Assembly: GCA_046723735.1 (NCBI GenBank) | Contig: JBKOVB010000032.1 | Location: 13,912 to 77,911, forward strand | Reading direction: 5' to 3' | Origin: RYN-111 sp046723735 | Lineage (GTDB): Bacteria > Actinomycetota > Actinomycetes > Mycobacteriales > SCTD01 | Length of the DNA stretch: 64,000 nt | Part shown: positions 62,505-64,000 of the stretch, one piece after another | Position numbering within the stretch: position 1 is the first letter of the stretch | Layout: the number at the start of each line of letters is the position of its first letter | Notes under the pieces: model-generated | The model's input: only the letters and a program-made list of their open reading frames with translations | Database searches by the model: none | What the model was told of the DNA's origin: nothing | Position numbers and translations under genes: made by a program

Positions 62505-63806
62505 CTAGCAGGAATCCAGGAATCGCTCCAGGACACGAGTGCCGAAACCCAGGGCGTCGACCGGGACCCGTTCGTCCACGCCGTGGAACATGCCCGAGAA
62601 GTCGAGGTCCGCGGGGAGCCGCAGCGGCGAGAAGCCGAAGCAGCGGATGCCGAGACGGCTGAAGCTCTTGGCGTCCGTCCCGCCAGAGAGCGTGTACGGG
62701 ACGGGGCGGGCGCCGGCATCCTCGGCCTTGAGGGCGGCGCACATCGCGTCGACGAGGGCGCCCTCGAACTCGGTCTCGACGGCCACGTCGTAGTGGAGGT
62801 ACTCCCTCGTGATGCCGTCGCCGAGCACGGCGTCGACCTCGCGCTCCCAGTCGTCCTCGAACCCGGGGAGGAAGCGCCCGTCGACCATGGCGTGGGCCGA
62901 ACCGGGGATGACGTTGTGCTTGTAGCCGGCGTCGAGCATGGTGGGGTTCGCCGTGCTGCGCAGGGTGGCCCCGATGACCCGGGCCAGCGGCCCGAGGGTG
63001 GCCAGGGTCTGCTCCATGTCGTCCGCGTCGAGCTCGATCCCGAAGGCGTCGCTCAGCTCGCCCAGGAACCGTCGTACGGTCTTGGTCACGTGCACGGGGA
63101 ACTGGTGCCGACCGAGCCGGGCGACGGCCTCGCACAGCTGGGTGACCGCGTTGTCCTCGTTGACCATCGACCCGTGCCCGGCCGTGCCGCGGGCCGTCAG
63201 CCTCATCCAGGCGATGCCCTTCTCGGCAGTCTCGATGAGGTAGAGCCGGAGATCGTCGTGGACGGTGAGCGAGAAGCCACCCACCTCCCCGATCGCCTCG
63301 GTGCAGCCCTCGAACAGGTGCGGGTGCTGGCGCACCAGCCACTGCGCGCCGAAGACGCCGCCGGCTTCCTCGTCGGCCACGAACGCGAGCACCACGTCGC
63401 GCGGCGGCTTGCGGCCGTTGCGCAGGCGGTCCCGGATCACCGCCAGCGTCATCGCGTCCATGTCGAGCATGTCGACCGCCCCGCGGCCCCACACGCAGCC
63501 GTCCACGACCTCGCCCGCGAACGGGTCGTAGGTCCAGTCCTTCGGCTCGGCGGGGACCACGTCGAGGTGCCCGTGGATCAGCAGCGCATCCCTGCTCGGG
63601 TCCTCGCCCTCGACGCGCGCGACGACGCTGGTGCGATTGGGCGCGGACTCCAGGACGGTCGGCTCGAGCCCCACCTCCGAGAGCAACGCTGCGACGTGTT
63701 CGGCCGCCTCGCGCTCCCCCTTGCCGCGCCCCGTCCCGTCGTTCACGCTCTGGCAGCGGATCAGGTCGCGCAGGATCGTCACGGCCTCGTCAGCGGGGTC
63801 GACCAT
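62505..63806 (-). CDS. M20-family metallopeptidase (dipeptidase/deacylase)
   Basis: 433 residues. 'LLIHGHLDVVPAEPKDWTYD' (about 76-95, metal His and catalytic Asp), 'GRGAVDMLDMDAMTLAVIR' (about 112-130, bridging Asp), 'LAFVADEEAGGVFGAQWLV' (about 144-162, catalytic and metal Glu), a dimerisation domain about 190-310, and the last His in 'RCFGFSPLRLP'. Hydrolyses dipeptides or N-acyl amino acids; corresponds to Rv2141c. ATG 63806 is 6 nt after TAGCGT. Confidence 0.92.
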   Translation of the reverse strand: MVDPADEAVTILRDLIRCQSVNDGTGRGKGEREAAEHVAALLSEVGLEPTVLESAPNRTSVVARVEGEDPSRDALLIHGHLDVVPAEPKDWTYDPFAGEVVDGCVWGRGAVDMLDMDAMTLAVIRDRLRNGRKPPRDVVLAFVADEEAGGVFGAQWLVRQHPHLFEGCTEAIGEVGGFSLTVHDDLRLYLIETAEKGIAWMRLTARGTAGHGSMVNEDNAVTQLCEAVARLGRHQFPVHVTKTVRRFLGELSDAFGIELDADDMEQTLATLGPLARVIGATLRSTANPTMLDAGYKHNVIPGSAHAMVDGRFLPGFEDDWEREVDAVLGDGITREYLHYDVAVETEFEGALVDAMCAALKAEDAGARPVPYTLSGGTDAKSFSRLGIRCFGFSPLRLPADLDFSGMFHGVDERVPVDALGFGTRVLERFLDSC

Positions 63807-63812
63807 GAGGGC

Positions 63813-63818
63813 ACGCTA
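63813..63818 (-). promoter_or_regulatory. -10 element for the M20 peptidase
   Basis: TAGCGT on the minus strand, 6 nt before ATG 63806; leaderless arrangement. Confidence 0.45.
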
Positions 63819-63832
63819 ACCGGTGAGCCCGC

Positions 63833-63838
63833 TATAGT
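63833..63838 (+). promoter_or_regulatory. -10 element for tRNA-Leu
   Basis: TATAGT 36 bp before the mature tRNA; transcription would start near 63845 and include a 5' leader hairpin. Confidence 0.45.
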
Positions 63839-63847
63839 CGTCTTGCT

Positions 63848-63867
63848 CGTTCGGGTCCGCCCGAACG
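63848..63867 (+). promoter_or_regulatory. Hairpin in the tRNA-Leu leader
   Basis: CGTTCGGG-TCCG-CCCGAACG, 8-bp perfect stem and 4-nt loop, ending 7 nt before the tRNA 5' end. It may steer RNase P processing of the leader or simply insulate it. Role is inference. Confidence 0.4.
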
Positions 63868-63874
63868 CACCCTT

Positions 63875-63959
63875 GTCCGGGTGGCGGAATTGGCAGACGC
63901 GCTAGCTTGAGGTGCTAGTGCCCCAAAAGGGCATGGGGGTTCAAGTCCCCCCTCGGACA
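63875..63959 (+). tRNA. tRNA-Leu (anticodon GAG)
   Basis: 85 nt, class II. Acceptor GTCCGGG pairs with CTCGGAC (one G-T), discriminator A at 63959; anticodon stem CTAGC/GCTAG around loop TTGAGGT gives GAG; long variable arm TGCCCCAAAAGGGCA; T arm GGGGG-TTCAAGT-CCCCC. No encoded CCA. It decodes CTC/CTT, the main Leu codon class beside CTG here. Confidence 0.95.
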
Positions 63960-64000
63960 CTCGAAAACTGCCATTGCGGATCCGCGCTCCATCAGCTCCC

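Noticed and set aside
62400..63905. A 501-codon plus-strand frame over the M20 gene
   Set aside because: Antisense shadow of the M20 peptidase; low-complexity composition and it would run into the tRNA.

Overview
The window is 64 kb of high-GC DNA from an actinomycete. The evidence is a complete Pup-proteasome locus (mpa, dop, pup, prcB, prcA, pafA, pafB, pafC), a mycothiol gene (mshC), RbpA, an F420-type LLM oxidoreductase, and actinobacteria-only families (DUF3090/SCO1664, DUF5999, DUF5703, DUF6448). Gene order from the 5'-3' exonuclease to the M20 peptidase resembles, from memory, the mycobacterial Rv2090-Rv2141c neighbourhood. Lnt and Ppm are separate genes here, whereas M. tuberculosis fuses them, which argues against a mycobacterium. 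I cannot name the genus.

Layout. 1-9.8 kb: the end of gcvP, pabB, a HAD phosphatase, a short UvrA-like ABC protein, rbpA behind a sigma-R-like promoter, fxsA, ppm, lnt and an amidohydrolase. 9.9-13.7 kb: lysine catabolism (lat and a piperideine-6-carboxylate/aminoadipate-semialdehyde dehydrogenase) and a secreted M15 peptidase. 13.7-19.1 kb: an accessory stretch with gene debris, a quinone-oxidoreductase-like MDR, a GGDEF-EAL protein carrying a recombinase-like C-terminal domain, and two paralogous PAS-LuxR regulators. 19.1-26.1 kb: Lrp regulator, acyl-CoA dehydrogenase, exonuclease, glpD, helY. 26.1-38.7 kb: Tat genes, pafC/pafB, two FKBPs, pafA, the proteasome, pup, dop, mpa and a ferredoxin. 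38.7-64 kb: trmI, site-2 protease, RecB-like nuclease, metH, PAC2, mshC, DUF3090/SCO1664, phosphatase, corA, two uppP genes, oxidoreductases, a membrane PAS-GGDEF-EAL protein, an M20 peptidase and tRNA-Leu(GAG).

The most striking item is at 34.0-34.7 kb. An endonuclease-VII/HNH gene sits between pup and prcB. The last 23 codons of pup and about the first 14 codons of prcB switch abruptly to A/T-ending codons, including TTA and CTA, while still encoding normal-looking Pup and PrcB ends. This looks like a homing-endonuclease cassette that carries recoded copies of the ends of the two essential genes it sits between, so the GGQ C-terminus of Pup is encoded by incoming DNA.

How the genes work together: Dop deamidates Pup-GGQ, PafA ligates it to lysines, and Mpa (C-terminal GQYL) feeds pupylated proteins into the PrcBA core. 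PafB and PafC are WYL regulators of the DNA-damage response. Many start codons in the window lie 6-8 nt after a TANNNT hexamer with no Shine-Dalgarno sequence, which predicts widespread leaderless mRNAs.
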